DNA of 64,000 nucleotides from Sulfurimonas marina (lineage in GTDB: Bacteria; Campylobacterota; Campylobacteria; Campylobacterales; Sulfurimonadaceae). The notes below the pieces were generated by a model. The model made no database searches. It worked only from the letters and a program-made list of their open reading frames with translations, and had not been told where the DNA came from. Below are positions 44,700 through 53,732 of this stretch, in pieces. The stretch covers positions 1,178,001 to 1,242,000 of the forward strand of contig NZ_CP041165.1 of assembly GCF_014905095.1 (NCBI RefSeq), given 5' to 3'. A program made the position numbers and the translations under genes. The number at the start of each line of letters is the position of its first letter. Position 1 is the stretch's first letter.

Positions 44700-45973
44700 G
44701 AGAGACCTAGTTGGTAGAGTTTCTTTCTCTCACTTGAACCCGCGATATTGAGCTGTTTACGATACTTTGCGATCGTACGGCGCACCATTTTTACTTTGAA
44801 CTTCTCTTGGATAAGATCAAGCAGCTTCATATCGCTCAGAGGCTTTTCACGACTCTCCGCTTTTACAAGCCCTACTAAAAACTCTTTGATTGCCGCGTTA
44901 CTGACATCTTCGTCAATTGCCGTAGTAAAAAAGTCTTTCATCGCAAGTACACCGCGATCGCAGGCGATATATTTGTTTGCAATGGCACGCGAGATCGTTG
45001 AAGGATTATGCCCAAACTCGTCTGCCAAAGTTTTAAGAGTAAGCGGCATAATCTGCCCGCCGATAAAAAAGTCGTACTGATACTCGACGATCATAAGTCC
45101 AACTTTATAGAGTGTCGCTTTTCTCATCTCAAGGGCATCTACCAACGATTTCGCCTCTTTTATCTTCTGGCTTACAAAGTCGTGTTCAACTCCGTAAGAT
45201 GTATCTATGTTGATCGCAGGATAGTAAGCATCGTTAAGCTTTACTTCGATCTGCTGCTCATCGTTAAAGTAGATCATAAGATCGGGTACAACGTGGCTGG
45301 AATCTTCCTGATACTCAATGTTCGGTGGGTTTTTAAATGTAGAGATGATATGCATCACCTCTGAGAAATGTTCTCTGTTTGAATAGCTATGGATATTTTG
45401 CAGATCGTTTATCATCTCTACGCCAAGTGGATAAGCTTCATTTGAGATCTCCGAGTTATCAAGCTGAAATAAAAATGACTCTGAAAGATCTTTTGCACCG
45501 ATTCCCATAGGCTCAATATGTGCAAATCGCAGACGAACTTTTTCAAAAGCATCAAGGTCTATATTATGCTCTTGACAAAACTCATCACTCTCCCCTTCAT
45601 AGTAACCGTTTTCATCCAGATTTGCTACTACAAACTGTGCTATTTCTTGAGAGATAGGCGTAGGAAATAGTGGAGCTTCAAGCTGCTCATCCAACACCTC
45701 ATACAAACTTTTACTCTGAATAGTAAGCGCTTCTATCTGTTCAGTTCTTGAGTTGTTTACACCGCTGCCAGATACGATCTTTTTTGGGATCTTCTTTTCA
45801 AAATCCTCTTCATATCCCGACTTTACCTCTACAACAGGATTTGCACTGACAAAGGGCTCCATAGCCTCACCCAGGTCTGAAAGACTCGAATGAAGGATAG
45901 GAAGCCAGTTTCTCAGTGTATTTGAGAGTTTATGCTTGTTTTCAACACTTTGCGATTGCCTAAGAACTGCCAA
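44696..45973 (-). CDS. rpoN: RNA polymerase sigma-54 factor
   Basis: A 425-residue sigma factor, which in this phylum controls middle and late flagellar genes. The N-terminal activator-binding region (HKLSNTLRNWLPILHSSL), the core-binding middle, and the C-terminal HTH and RpoN box (VRRTIAKYRKQLN) are present. The start is a TTG with AGGG upstream, placed by alignment of the N-terminal motif; no ATG fits. It is downstream of lptB, as is common in relatives. Confidence 0.95.
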   Translation of the reverse strand: MAVLRQSQSVENKHKLSNTLRNWLPILHSSLSDLGEAMEPFVSANPVVEVKSGYEEDFEKKIPKKIVSGSGVNNSRTEQIEALTIQSKSLYEVLDEQLEAPLFPTPISQEIAQFVVANLDENGYYEGESDEFCQEHNIDLDAFEKVRLRFAHIEPMGIGAKDLSESFLFQLDNSEISNEAYPLGVEMINDLQNIHSYSNREHFSEVMHIISTFKNPPNIEYQEDSSHVVPDLMIYFNDEQQIEVKLNDAYYPAINIDTSYGVEHDFVSQKIKEAKSLVDALEMRKATLYKVGLMIVEYQYDFFIGGQIMPLTLKTLADEFGHNPSTISRAIANKYIACDRGVLAMKDFFTTAIDEDVSNAAIKEFLVGLVKAESREKPLSDMKLLDLIQEKFKVKMVRRTIAKYRKQLNIAGSSERKKLYQLGLS

Positions 45974-45981
45974 CGTTCACC

Positions 45982-46704
45982 CTACAACTTGAAGTTTTCA
46001 CCGAGATAGTGTGTACGAACATCTTCGTTTTGTCCGATCTCTTCACTTGTTCCGCTTGCAAGCAGTTCACCCGATTTAATAACATACGCGCGATCACATA
46101 CATCAAGCGTTTCACGAACATTATGGTCAGTGATGAGTACACCGATATCGTAAGAAACAAGCTGATGGATAACTTTTTGAATATCCATAACCGCGATTGG
46201 GTCAACCCCCGCAAAAGGTTCATCAAGAAGTAAAAACTTCGGATGGTTTACCAATGCACGAGCGATCTCAACACGACGGCGCTCACCACCTGAGAGAGAT
46301 ATACCTTTACGGTAACGGATCGGCTCAATATTGAACATATCAAGCAGTTCTAAAATACGCGCTTCCTGCGCAGCTTTGTCTTTGATCCCAACCTGTGCAG
46401 CGATCATAAGATTGTCTTCAACACTGAGGTCTTTAAAGATAGAAGCCTCCTGAGGCAAATACCCTATCCCTTTTAGAGCTCTTTGATGCAGTGGCATACC
46501 CGTGAGTTCATCTCCATCAAAGAACACCTTTCCGTCACTTGCAGCCACAAGCCCGCAGATCATATAGAAAGTTGTAGTTTTCCCTGCTCCGTTTGGTCCA
46601 AGAAGCCCGACAACTTCACCGCTTTTTACCTCTAAACTAATCCCTTTAACAATGTTAAGGTCTTTAATACTCTTTTTTAATTCAACCGCTTTTAGCGTAT
46701 GCAT
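45982..46704 (-). CDS. lptB: LPS export ABC transporter ATPase LptB
   Basis: An ABC ATPase of 240 residues: Walker [14 protein letters not shown] (36-48), the LptB-type Q-loop (YLPQEASIF), signature [15 protein letters not shown] and Walker [17 protein letters not shown]. It powers LptB2FG extraction of LPS from the inner membrane. It overlaps tsaE by 13 nt. Confidence 0.95.
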   Translation of the reverse strand: MHTLKAVELKKSIKDLNIVKGISLEVKSGEVVGLLGPNGAGKTTTFYMICGLVAASDGKVFFDGDELTGMPLHQRALKGIGYLPQEASIFKDLSVEDNLMIAAQVGIKDKAAQEARILELLDMFNIEPIRYRKGISLSGGERRRVEIARALVNHPKFLLLDEPFAGVDPIAVMDIQKVIHQLVSYDIGVLITDHNVRETLDVCDRAYVIKSGELLASGTSEEIGQNEDVRTHYLGENFKL

Positions 46705-47111
46705 ACAGTGTACTCTCTCTTATCATCTGAAATCTTGTCTATATCGATCGAAACTACGTCAAATCCCGCTGCATCGAGTATCTTTTCTAGCTCGTCATTG
46801 CCCCACTCTATAAAATGTAGTCCCGGCTTTTCAAGCTCTTCAAGCATCCCCAGAGCTACAAAATGATCAAGCCCTTTGTTATAGATATCGTAATGGTACG
46901 TATCTTCTCCGTAACATTGCTGGAGTGAGAATGTAGGTGATGTAACATCATCACAAATCCCTTTGAGTTTTGCTATAGTTTTTACCAGAGTCGTTTTTCC
47001 TGCAGCAACGTCACCTTTTAAGATCACGACACCTTCACTAAAACGGTCCAAAAACTCAGACGCAAATCCATCTAATTCCGATAATCCCAATGTATATGTT
47101 GTCTCTTTCAT
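46692..47111 (-). CDS. tsaE: tRNA threonylcarbamoyladenosine biosynthesis ATPase TsaE
   Basis: A 139-residue P-loop protein with [27 protein letters not shown] and the C-terminal HFIEWGND motif. It works with TsaB/TsaD to make t6A37 in tRNA. Confidence 0.95.
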   Translation of the reverse strand: MKETTYTLGLSELDGFASEFLDRFSEGVVILKGDVAAGKTTLVKTIAKLKGICDDVTSPTFSLQQCYGEDTYHYDIYNKGLDHFVALGMLEELEKPGLHFIEWGNDELEKILDAAGFDVVSIDIDKISDDKREYTVCIR

Positions 47112-47122
47112 AGCCTACTCTT

Positions 47123-48109
47123 TCACAGCTTATTTGATATCTCAACAATCTGTTTTAATTTTTTCTTTGCACGTGCGTTTGCAAGTGCTTCTCTAGCCAT
47201 CTCCAAACCATCTTGAATATCACGTGCAAGCCCCTCAACCATCAAAGATGCTGCAGTATTTAAAAGCACAATGTCTCTTTGTGCAGTTGTTGCATTGTTA
47301 TTGAAGATGTCAAGCATAATCTTTGCATTCTCTTTAGCATCGCCCCCTTTGATAGCTTCTAACGGTGCGACTTCTAAACCATAATTTTGAGGGTCTATTT
47401 CAAACTCTTTAATCATACCGTTTTCTAAGCGTGTTGCATAGGTAATATCACTGATTCCTATCTCATCCATCCCCTCTTTAGAACTTACAACTAAAGCTGA
47501 TGTAGCACCATTCATTTTTAGTGCTTCAGCCATTTTTGTCGTAAAGCTTTTATCGAATACTCCCAGCATATACTTTTTGATATCTGCCGGATTTGTTAGA
47601 GGTCCTAAAACATTGAAAATAGTTTTATGATCGATAGACTTACGAATAGGCATAATAAATTTCATTGCCGGATGATGGTTCTGAGCGAACATAAAACACC
47701 AGCCCGCTTCTTCGAGTAATCTTGCGTTTTGCTCTATTCCTAAAGAGAGATTTACACCTAAAGCCTCTAGAACATCTGCACTTCCACTTTTTGAAGTGAT
47801 AGAGCGATTTCCGTGTTTTGCAACCATACCGCCGCAAGCAGCTGTGAGTATTGAAGTTGTAGAGGAGATATTGAAACTCCCTATCTTGTCTCCACCTGTA
47901 CCAACAATATCGATCGCTCTATTTCTAATCTCCTCAGATACAGGAAGTTTAACAGCATGTGCGCGCATCACTTCAGTAGCTGCTGCAATCTCATCAACCG
48001 GTGTAGTAGCATCAAGAGCCATACTCTCTAAAAACTCTTTCATCTGCGCATCATCCATCTGATGCTCAAACAGTTGGGTAAATTTTATTTTTGCTTCTTC
48101 ATAAGTCAT
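47123..48109 (-). CDS. trpD: Anthranilate phosphoribosyltransferase
   Basis: A 328-residue tryptophan-synthesis enzyme. GTGGDKIGSFNISSTTS (PRPP loop), KHGNRSITSKSGSADVLEALG and NVLGPLTNPA are diagnostic. It stands apart from other trp genes and is 1 nt after the S4 gene. Confidence 0.96.
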   Translation of the reverse strand: MTYEEAKIKFTQLFEHQMDDAQMKEFLESMALDATTPVDEIAAATEVMRAHAVKLPVSEEIRNRAIDIVGTGGDKIGSFNISSTTSILTAACGGMVAKHGNRSITSKSGSADVLEALGVNLSLGIEQNARLLEEAGWCFMFAQNHHPAMKFIMPIRKSIDHKTIFNVLGPLTNPADIKKYMLGVFDKSFTTKMAEALKMNGATSALVVSSKEGMDEIGISDITYATRLENGMIKEFEIDPQNYGLEVAPLEAIKGGDAKENAKIMLDIFNNNATTAQRDIVLLNTAASLMVEGLARDIQDGLEMAREALANARAKKKLKQIVEISNKL

Positions 48110-48110
48110 C

Positions 48111-48356
48111 TTAGAGTTCCTCTACATATTGATGTTGTAATGATTTTGGTGTTGATTTTGTTGTAGGTATCTGTAATACTTTATATTTTTTCGGCTCTTT
48201 TAAATAGTTAATCGTAATAATATTTCCAACTTCAACATTTTTACTCGCTTTTACTACAATCTCATTTATAAGCACAACACCGTTTGCTATCATATCTTGG
48301 GCCACGGATCGTCTTTTTGTAATATTTACTGCATTTAAAAATTTATCTATTCTCAT
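48111..48356 (-). CDS. S4-domain RNA-binding protein
   Basis: An 81-residue protein, essentially one S4 domain (MRIDKFLNAVNITKRRSVAQDM, then GVVLINEIVVKASKNVEVGN), similar to Hsp15/RluB-type RNA-binding modules. Its ATGA start overlaps the stop of a 19-codon open tail upstream that looks like the end of a lost gene. Confidence 0.9.
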   Translation of the reverse strand: MRIDKFLNAVNITKRRSVAQDMIANGVVLINEIVVKASKNVEVGNIITINYLKEPKKYKVLQIPTTKSTPKSLQHQYVEEL

Positions 48357-48412
48357 GTATCTAATTTATCCAGTTCTTCGTCTATAAACTTTTTCAAGCT
48401 TTCTTGTGAAGC
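48353..48412 (-). pseudogene. Possible remnant C-terminus of a lost upstream gene
   Basis: Upstream of the S4 gene, in the ATGA-overlapping frame, 19 sense codons read ASQESLKKFIDEELDKLDT. They look protein-like and end at the coupled stop, but the frame hits a stop at 48413-48415. It may be the stump of a gene once coupled to the S4 gene. Confidence 0.3.
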
Positions 48413-48454
48413 TCAGACCGTAGGGAGGATTTGCCTTCGCAAGAGAGCTTGAAA
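48392..48454. repeat. Long imperfect inverted repeat upstream of the S4 gene
   Basis: TTTCAAGCTTTCTTGTGAAG at 48392-48411 pairs with the complement at 48435-48454, with only two mismatched positions in 20, around a 23-nt loop containing GACCGTAGGGAGGA. It lies between the S4 operon and the ars operon. It has no T tract in either direction. Confidence 0.55.
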
Positions 48455-48539
48455 CAAGTCGCTATTATTTCCTTCTTATTGTAGGGAAAAAAAACTAAAA
48501 GTTTCGTAAGTGTTGGAACTTTTTTTGCTATAACAACAC

Positions 48540-48581
48540 ATATCAATATATCTTGATATATAAATAGTATTGTGCTATACT
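48540..48581 (+). promoter_or_regulatory. ArsR operator and sigma-70 promoter of the ars operon
   Basis: The inverted repeat ATATCAA (48540-48546) / TTGATAT (48553-48559), with a 6-nt spacer, is a typical ArsR/SmtB operator. TTGATA (48553-48558) is also a good -35, 17 nt before TATACT (48576-48581) with an upstream TG. Bound ArsR would cover the -35. The predicted transcription start coincides with the ATG at 48588. Confidence 0.75.
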
Positions 48582-48587
48582 CTTTTT

Positions 48588-48899
48588 ATGGAAATATTTT
48601 TACAAACAATCGGCTCTATTAATGATGAAACCAGAATTAAAATACTGAGATTTATCAACGAAAACGGTGAAGTGTGTGTCTGTGACATAGAAAGCTCTTT
48701 TAATATGATTCAGTCACGTATATCGAGACATCTTAAGATTTTAAGGGACGGCGGTTTTTTAAAAGTTCGACGTGAAGGACGCTGGGCTTACTACTCTATA
48801 CGTTCTCCTATAGATAAATTTCGAGAAAATGTTTTAAACGAGATCGCTTGTCTTGATCTTGAAATCCCTCAATTAAAAAAAGGTTGTGAAATTGAATAA
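48588..48899 (+). CDS. arsR: ArsR-family arsenic-responsive repressor
   Basis: A 103-residue winged-helix repressor. C30 and C32 in GEVCVCDIE form the As(III)/Sb(III) site of ArsR proteins. The recognition helix is SRISRHLKILRDGGFLKVRR. I use the ATG at 48588, since the upstream TTG would sit inside the promoter. The end overlaps arsC by 14 nt. Confidence 0.93.
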   Translation: MEIFLQTIGSINDETRIKILRFINENGEVCVCDIESSFNMIQSRISRHLKILRDGGFLKVRREGRWAYYSIRSPIDKFRENVLNEIACLDLEIPQLKKGCEIE

Positions 48900-49296
48900 A
48901 AAAGTTTTAATACTCTGTACAGGAAACAGTTGCCGCTCAATTATGGCAGAAGCATTGATAAATGCGAAACTAGGTGAGTGCGTAGAAGCTCAAAGTTCGG
49001 GTGTAAAAGCAAGCGGTACGGTAAATCCAAATGCACAAGCTCTACTAGAGTCAAAAGGATACTGGAGAGATGAGTATCACTCAAAAGTAATCGAGACGGT
49101 TTTAGATACTCCATTTGACCTAGTTGTAACTGTATGTGATCATGCGAAAGAGACATGTCCTATGTTTCCAAAAGCCGTTAAAACTATACACATAGGTTTT
49201 GATGATCCTTCAGGTAAAGCGGTAGAAGAGTATGAAAAAACACTCAATTTAATTGAGAAAGAACTTTTACCTGTAGTGAAAGAGGAGCTGTGCTAA
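48886..49296 (+). CDS. arsC: Thioredoxin-coupled arsenate reductase (LMW phosphatase type)
   Basis: A 136-residue enzyme. The P-loop C11-TGNSC-R (LCTGNSCRS) and the resolving pair C84/C91 (VCDHAKETCPMF) match pI258-type ArsC, which uses a Cys relay and thioredoxin to reduce arsenate to arsenite. The start is a GTG within arsR. Thioredoxin-like genes sit downstream in the same operon. Confidence 0.93.
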   Translation: MKLNKKVLILCTGNSCRSIMAEALINAKLGECVEAQSSGVKASGTVNPNAQALLESKGYWRDEYHSKVIETVLDTPFDLVVTVCDHAKETCPMFPKAVKTIHIGFDDPSGKAVEEYEKTLNLIEKELLPVVKEELC

Positions 49297-50241
49297 ATGT
49301 GGTATGAGCTCTCAAAAGAATTTATTTACAATGTCGTAGGGCTCGAAGGCAAGTTAGCTGATGCTACTCATTTTTTTATCTATGACACGATAAAGATTTG
49401 GTTTTTACTTCTAACAATCATCTTTGCCGTTTCTTTTTTACGTACATGGGTAAATACCGAATATGTACGTGCCCACCTGCAAGGAAAATCTGCACTTTAT
49501 GGTCATGTAGGTGCTTCACTTTTTGGAATCATCACACCGTTTTGTTCTTGTTCTGCGATTCCTCTATTTTTAGGTTTTATTCAGGCACGTATACCTATCG
49601 GGGTTACTTTTAGTTATCTGATCTCAGCACCTATGAATAATGAGATTGCCATTGCTATGCTTTTTGGTATCTTTGGCTGGCAGATAACGTCTATCTATAT
49701 CGCTTTTGGTTTAACGGTTGCTATCCTTGGCGGTTGGCTCATAGGAAGACTGGGTATGGAAAAAGAGGTACTCATGGATGTCAAGCCGATCGAAGGTGAA
49801 CTTGAAGCTACACTGGTAAAACTCTCTTTTAAAGACAGAGCCAAAGAAGCATGGAATTACACATTAGATATTTTCAAAAAAATCTATATCTATGTAATGA
49901 TTGGTGTAGGTGCAGGTGCATGGATCCACGGTTATATCCCGACAGACTTTATAGCTACATACACAGGTGAAGGAAATCCGTTTGCAGTAATTGTCGCTGT
50001 ACTTATGGGGATACCGATGTATTCAAATGCAGCAGGTGTAATGCCGTTAGTTGAAGTTCTGACAAGCAAAGGGATGCTTTTGGGGACAGCGCTAAGTTTT
50101 ATGATGGCAGTTACAGCACTGAGTCTGCCCGAAGCATTGATACTAAAAAAAATCATTTCACTCAAACTTATCGGTATATTTTTTGCCATTGTAGGCAGTG
50201 GGATCATTGCTATCGGGTATCTATTTAATATCATTTTATAA
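49297..50241 (+). CDS. arsP: ArsP-like permease (DUF318/PF03773)
   Basis: A 314-residue membrane protein with about eight helices. The conserved PFCSCSAIPLFLGF (C83, C85) and APMNNEIAIAMLFG motifs mark the DUF318 permease family. ArsP exports trivalent organoarsenicals, while relatives may handle other metal(loid)s. It starts with the ATG right after the arsC stop (TAA-ATG), so the two are coupled. No ArsB or Acr3 is encoded here, so this is the only candidate arsenic exporter. Confidence 0.88.
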   Translation: MWYELSKEFIYNVVGLEGKLADATHFFIYDTIKIWFLLLTIIFAVSFLRTWVNTEYVRAHLQGKSALYGHVGASLFGIITPFCSCSAIPLFLGFIQARIPIGVTFSYLISAPMNNEIAIAMLFGIFGWQITSIYIAFGLTVAILGGWLIGRLGMEKEVLMDVKPIEGELEATLVKLSFKDRAKEAWNYTLDIFKKIYIYVMIGVGAGAWIHGYIPTDFIATYTGEGNPFAVIVAVLMGIPMYSNAAGVMPLVEVLTSKGMLLGTALSFMMAVTALSLPEALILKKIISLKLIGIFFAIVGSGIIAIGYLFNIIL

Positions 50242-50250
50242 AGGAAAATC

Positions 50251-50496
50251 ATGTTTAAAGTAAACAATACACAAAACGGTGTTAAAGCATTTCTAGGCGG
50301 CTTCAAAGCTGAGGATGTAAATGTAAAAGTTCAAGAGTGTAAAGATGGAAACTGCAGTTGCAATTGCGATCCGCAGATGATGGAAAAAATCGAAAACATC
50401 GAAGTATCAAGTGAAGAAAACGGAGCAAGCATTACAATTACGGGTGATGTAAAAGCCGAAGAGTTAGAACCAATGATGAAGGAGTGTTTATTATGA
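50251..50496 (+). CDS. Small Cys-cluster protein of the ars operon
   Basis: An 81-residue protein with C30, C35, C37 and C39 (QECKDGNCSCNCDP) and another Cys near the C-terminus. The rest is a small alpha/beta fold rich in Glu. AAAGGA precedes the ATG. It is embedded between the permease and a thioredoxin-like gene, overlapping the latter. Metalloid binding or delivery to ArsP is plausible but inferred. I do not recognise a named family. Confidence 0.75.
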   Translation: MFKVNNTQNGVKAFLGGFKAEDVNVKVQECKDGNCSCNCDPQMMEKIENIEVSSEENGASITITGDVKAEELEPMMKECLL

Positions 50497-50726
50497 AAAT
50501 AGAAATATTAGGAACAGGATGTTCAAAATGTGCTCAATTAGAAGCAGTAGTAAAAGAAGCAGTTGCTAAAAGCGGTAAATTTGTTCAGATAGAAAAAGTA
50601 GATGACATCATGAAAATCATGGAGTATCAGGTAATAAGTACTCCGGGACTGGTCATTGATGGAAAAGTGGTAAGTACCGGAAAAGTTCTAAGTGTAGACG
50701 AAGTTCTTGCCTTAATGGAAGCATAA
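50493..50726 (+). CDS. Small thioredoxin-fold protein (redox-active disulfide protein type)
   Basis: A 77-residue thioredoxin-fold protein. G-T-G-C-S-K-C near the N-terminus is the CxxC site, and the cis-Pro motif is STPGLVIDG, as in TIGR00412-type proteins. I start it at the ATG at 50493, overlapping the previous gene; 50484 is an in-frame alternative. It could reduce ArsC or pass electrons to CcdA. Confidence 0.88.
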   Translation: MKIEILGTGCSKCAQLEAVVKEAVAKSGKFVQIEKVDDIMKIMEYQVISTPGLVIDGKVVSTGKVLSVDEVLALMEA

Positions 50727-50728
50727 TC

Positions 50729-51430
50729 TTGCAAGAAGCTGTTCTAGCCCTTCTTGAATCAAATTCAATCTTAGCATTTATCGGTGCATTTGGTGCGGGC
50801 AGTATCACTGCCATTGCACCATGTTCACTGGTCTCAGTACCACTATTAGTAGGTACTTCAGTAGCTCTAAATAAAGACTTAGAGGGTAAAAAGAAAGTTT
50901 TATATACATATCTATTTGCCTCACTGTTTGCCCTTGGTGTTATGGTAAGCTTTTCAATTTTAGGTTTTATTGTTGCAAAATTTGGCGGCTTTTTCTCAAT
51001 AGCCCCTATATGGGCGTATATTTTAGCTGGAATTTTCAGTATACTGATTGGGTTATATGCATGGGGGATTTTTGGAGAAGTAAATAAATCCTCAATAATG
51101 ACACACCTTATAAAATACAGACTTTTCGGTGGTTTTTTGATAGGTATTGTCTTTGGTTTAGTAAGTACTCCGTGTGCCTCTGCTCCCCTTGTAGCTATTA
51201 TTACCGTTGCTGCAAACAGCGGCTATATATACGCCTACGGGCTTATATTGACATTTGCACTGGGTCACTCACTGTTGCTTTTAATAGCGGGGGTTTCAGT
51301 AGGTTTTACTCAAAGTATTACATCAAACCGAGTTCTTGCAAATGTATCAAATTACATTAATAAAGGTTTTGCCCTTATGCTCATAGGTATAGGTATCTAT
51401 TTTGCATGGCAAGCCTATTTACAGTTTTAG
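50729..51430 (+). CDS. ccdA: CcdA-like thiol-disulfide membrane transporter
   Basis: A 233-residue, six-helix protein. Cys in IAPCSLVSVPLL and in STPCASAPLVA are the two transport cysteines of CcdA. It moves reducing equivalents from cytoplasmic thioredoxin to periplasmic thiol proteins. The start is a TTG 3 nt after the previous stop. A periplasmic thioredoxin-like gene follows. Confidence 0.9.
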   Translation: MQEAVLALLESNSILAFIGAFGAGSITAIAPCSLVSVPLLVGTSVALNKDLEGKKKVLYTYLFASLFALGVMVSFSILGFIVAKFGGFFSIAPIWAYILAGIFSILIGLYAWGIFGEVNKSSIMTHLIKYRLFGGFLIGIVFGLVSTPCASAPLVAIITVAANSGYIYAYGLILTFALGHSLLLLIAGVSVGFTQSITSNRVLANVSNYINKGFALMLIGIGIYFAWQAYLQF

Positions 51431-51439
51431 GAGAAAAAG

Positions 51440-51817
51440 ATGAAATTGTTTTCAATACTGTTATTACTTTTGAGCCTCAATGCCATGGCAGATGAGCAGA
51501 TGTTACAAGAGAGTAAATATAAATATGTTCAGATGAGCATTGGAAAAGGAAAACCCTTTTTCTTAGAAGTTGGTGCAGAGAGCTGTCATAGCTGTGTAGT
51601 GATGGGTAAAACGCTTTATAAGGTAGTAAAAAAGCATCCTGAGTATAATATCCATTTTATCAATGTTCAAAAAGAGAGAGATGCTGCTTATGAGTTAAAG
51701 GTTAGAATGATACCTACTCAAATAATTTTTGATAAAAATGGAAAAGAGGTATATCGCCACATTGGAGTTTTAAGCACTGATGAGCTGAATAAGCTATTTC
51801 AAACTTATTCATTCTAA
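51440..51817 (+). CDS. Exported thioredoxin-like protein
   Basis: A 125-residue protein with a signal peptide (1-18) and a thioredoxin fold. The active site is ESCHSCVVM (CHSC), and RMIPTQIIFD holds the cis-Pro. It is the likely acceptor of electrons from CcdA. The stop overlaps the converging GGDEF/EAL gene by 4 nt. Confidence 0.88.
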   Translation: MKLFSILLLLLSLNAMADEQMLQESKYKYVQMSIGKGKPFFLEVGAESCHSCVVMGKTLYKVVKKHPEYNIHFINVQKERDAAYELKVRMIPTQIIFDKNGKEVYRHIGVLSTDELNKLFQTYSF

Positions 51818-53649
51818 AAAAGAGCTTCAAAATCCTCCTGATTTAAAGGTTTGTAGAACAGATATCCTTGATAGAGGTCACAGTCTAACTCTTCAAGGAA
51901 ATCTTTTTGATATTTTTCCTCCACCCCTTCAGCAACAATCGAGAGATTCATATTTCTCGAGATCTCTATAATACTTTTTACAAGTAATGCTTGTTGTTCA
52001 TCATCAAGTTTCGAAACAAACGATTTATCTATTTTGAGTTCATCAATCGGCATCTCACGAAGATAACTAAGCGATGAATAACCAGTCCCGAAATCATCCA
52101 TAGAGAACTTAATACCGAAGTTTTTGAGTTTATTTATAACATCTACAATCTTTTTAAGATTATCTGACGTACTTGTTTCTGTAATCTCAAAAATCACCTG
52201 TGTTTTAAAACTATAAATATTGTAACGGTCAAAAAGTTTTTCCACCATATCTATAAAACTGTTGTCCAAAAACTGTCTCATACTGATATTTACCGAAATC
52301 TGTGCGAGTCTTATACCACTGCGATCCCATTTTACAAGTGCTTGAAGTGCACGCTCAAGTATATACTCACCCAGTTCTATAATATAGCCGGTATTTTCAG
52401 CTATTGGGATAAAAACATCCGGTGATACATCCCCTATATGCTCATTATGCCATCTTGCAAGTACCTCACATCCTATTACCTTGCCTTGTGCATTTACCTG
52501 CGGCTGGTACTGCAGTTTTACTTCACTGTTATCAACTGCAAAATGTAGATATCTTTCAATTTCAAGTTTCTTCTCTATGATCTTACAAAGTTCGTCATTG
52601 AATATTATAATCCCGTCACGACCTTTATTTTTTGCTTCATACATAGCAATATCTGCTTCTTTTAAAAACTCGTTTGCCTGAAGTCTTGGATTGTTTATAA
52701 TACTTATACCGATACTTGAACTGATAAAAAGATGGTTATTATCAATTATGTACGAGCACTTGATCATATCAAGCAGCTCCTGCGCAAACTCTTTAGCATC
52801 GTCAAGACACTCTTGGTTTGTATTAAACCCTCGACTTAAGATACAAAATTCATCCCCACCCAAACGAGCTACGAAATGTTTTCCCCCTTTTGCAAGCCCT
52901 GTCATTCTTTTAGAAACTTCTATTAGAAGCTCATCACCTACATCATGTCCGAGTGTATCGTTGATCGTCTTAAAGTGGTCAAGGTCAATGAGCAAAAGGT
53001 ATGTAAAACGATCTTTATTCTCCTTTACGGAGCTCTCCAACATCTCTATAAAAAACCTTCTGTTTCCAAGACCTGTCAAATAATCATGGTATGCCTGAAA
53101 TCTGCTTTTTGTAAGGTATTCGTGTGTGTTTTTTGCAGCATAGAGTAATACAATACTCAAGATCACTGTAAAAAATGCAAGAATATAACTATATGTAGAG
53201 CCAACTATAATAAGATAAAGTGTAATAGGCAGCATTAATGTAATTACGGTTGAGATAACCAGTTTCTTCTGCGATGCCAAGATTGTAGCGGCAACAACGG
53301 TACAGCCAAGTTGTGTAGCTATTGCCATATAGTGCATATCTATAATAGGATGCTTGACATAATAAGCAAACATCACGGTCCAAGCAGAGAAATAAAGGAA
53401 CATAAAACGACGTACTTTGCCTAACCACATCTCTTGTTGCTCTATTGTCTCACATTTTTTGTACTTTTCATACAATATATACCCGTATACCGAGATTACG
53501 AGGATTGAAAAAAACCACCACAGTTCCACAATCATATCGGTATAAATATATCCTGTTATAAGATATCCGGGAGAGGTTCCGACCAAAAGTGCTATAACAA
53601 CCAAAATTTGTCGGTGCATAAATTTATAAAAACTTATATTTTCATTCAT
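51814..53649 (-). CDS. Membrane GGDEF-EAL protein
   Basis: A protein of 611 residues. About six N-terminal membrane helices (15-175) form a MASE-like sensor. The GGDEF domain keeps LGGDEFCIL but lacks an RxxD inhibitory site. The EAL domain has CEVLARW, DDFGTGYSSLSYLR and QGYLFYKPL, so phosphodiesterase activity is likely. It may act in either direction on c-di-GMP. It is divergent from the methyltransferase gene. Confidence 0.9.
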   Translation of the reverse strand: MNENISFYKFMHRQILVVIALLVGTSPGYLITGYIYTDMIVELWWFFSILVISVYGYILYEKYKKCETIEQQEMWLGKVRRFMFLYFSAWTVMFAYYVKHPIIDMHYMAIATQLGCTVVAATILASQKKLVISTVITLMLPITLYLIIVGSTYSYILAFFTVILSIVLLYAAKNTHEYLTKSRFQAYHDYLTGLGNRRFFIEMLESSVKENKDRFTYLLLIDLDHFKTINDTLGHDVGDELLIEVSKRMTGLAKGGKHFVARLGGDEFCILSRGFNTNQECLDDAKEFAQELLDMIKCSYIIDNNHLFISSSIGISIINNPRLQANEFLKEADIAMYEAKNKGRDGIIIFNDELCKIIEKKLEIERYLHFAVDNSEVKLQYQPQVNAQGKVIGCEVLARWHNEHIGDVSPDVFIPIAENTGYIIELGEYILERALQALVKWDRSGIRLAQISVNISMRQFLDNSFIDMVEKLFDRYNIYSFKTQVIFEITETSTSDNLKKIVDVINKLKNFGIKFSMDDFGTGYSSLSYLREMPIDELKIDKSFVSKLDDEQQALLVKSIIEISRNMNLSIVAEGVEEKYQKDFLEELDCDLYQGYLFYKPLNQEDFEALF

Positions 53650-53732
53650 TAATTTTTTCCATAATTTATAACTTTTACTTATTGTATCACATTTTTATCA
53701 ATCCGACTTTTAGATTCAGGAATGTTTTTTGC

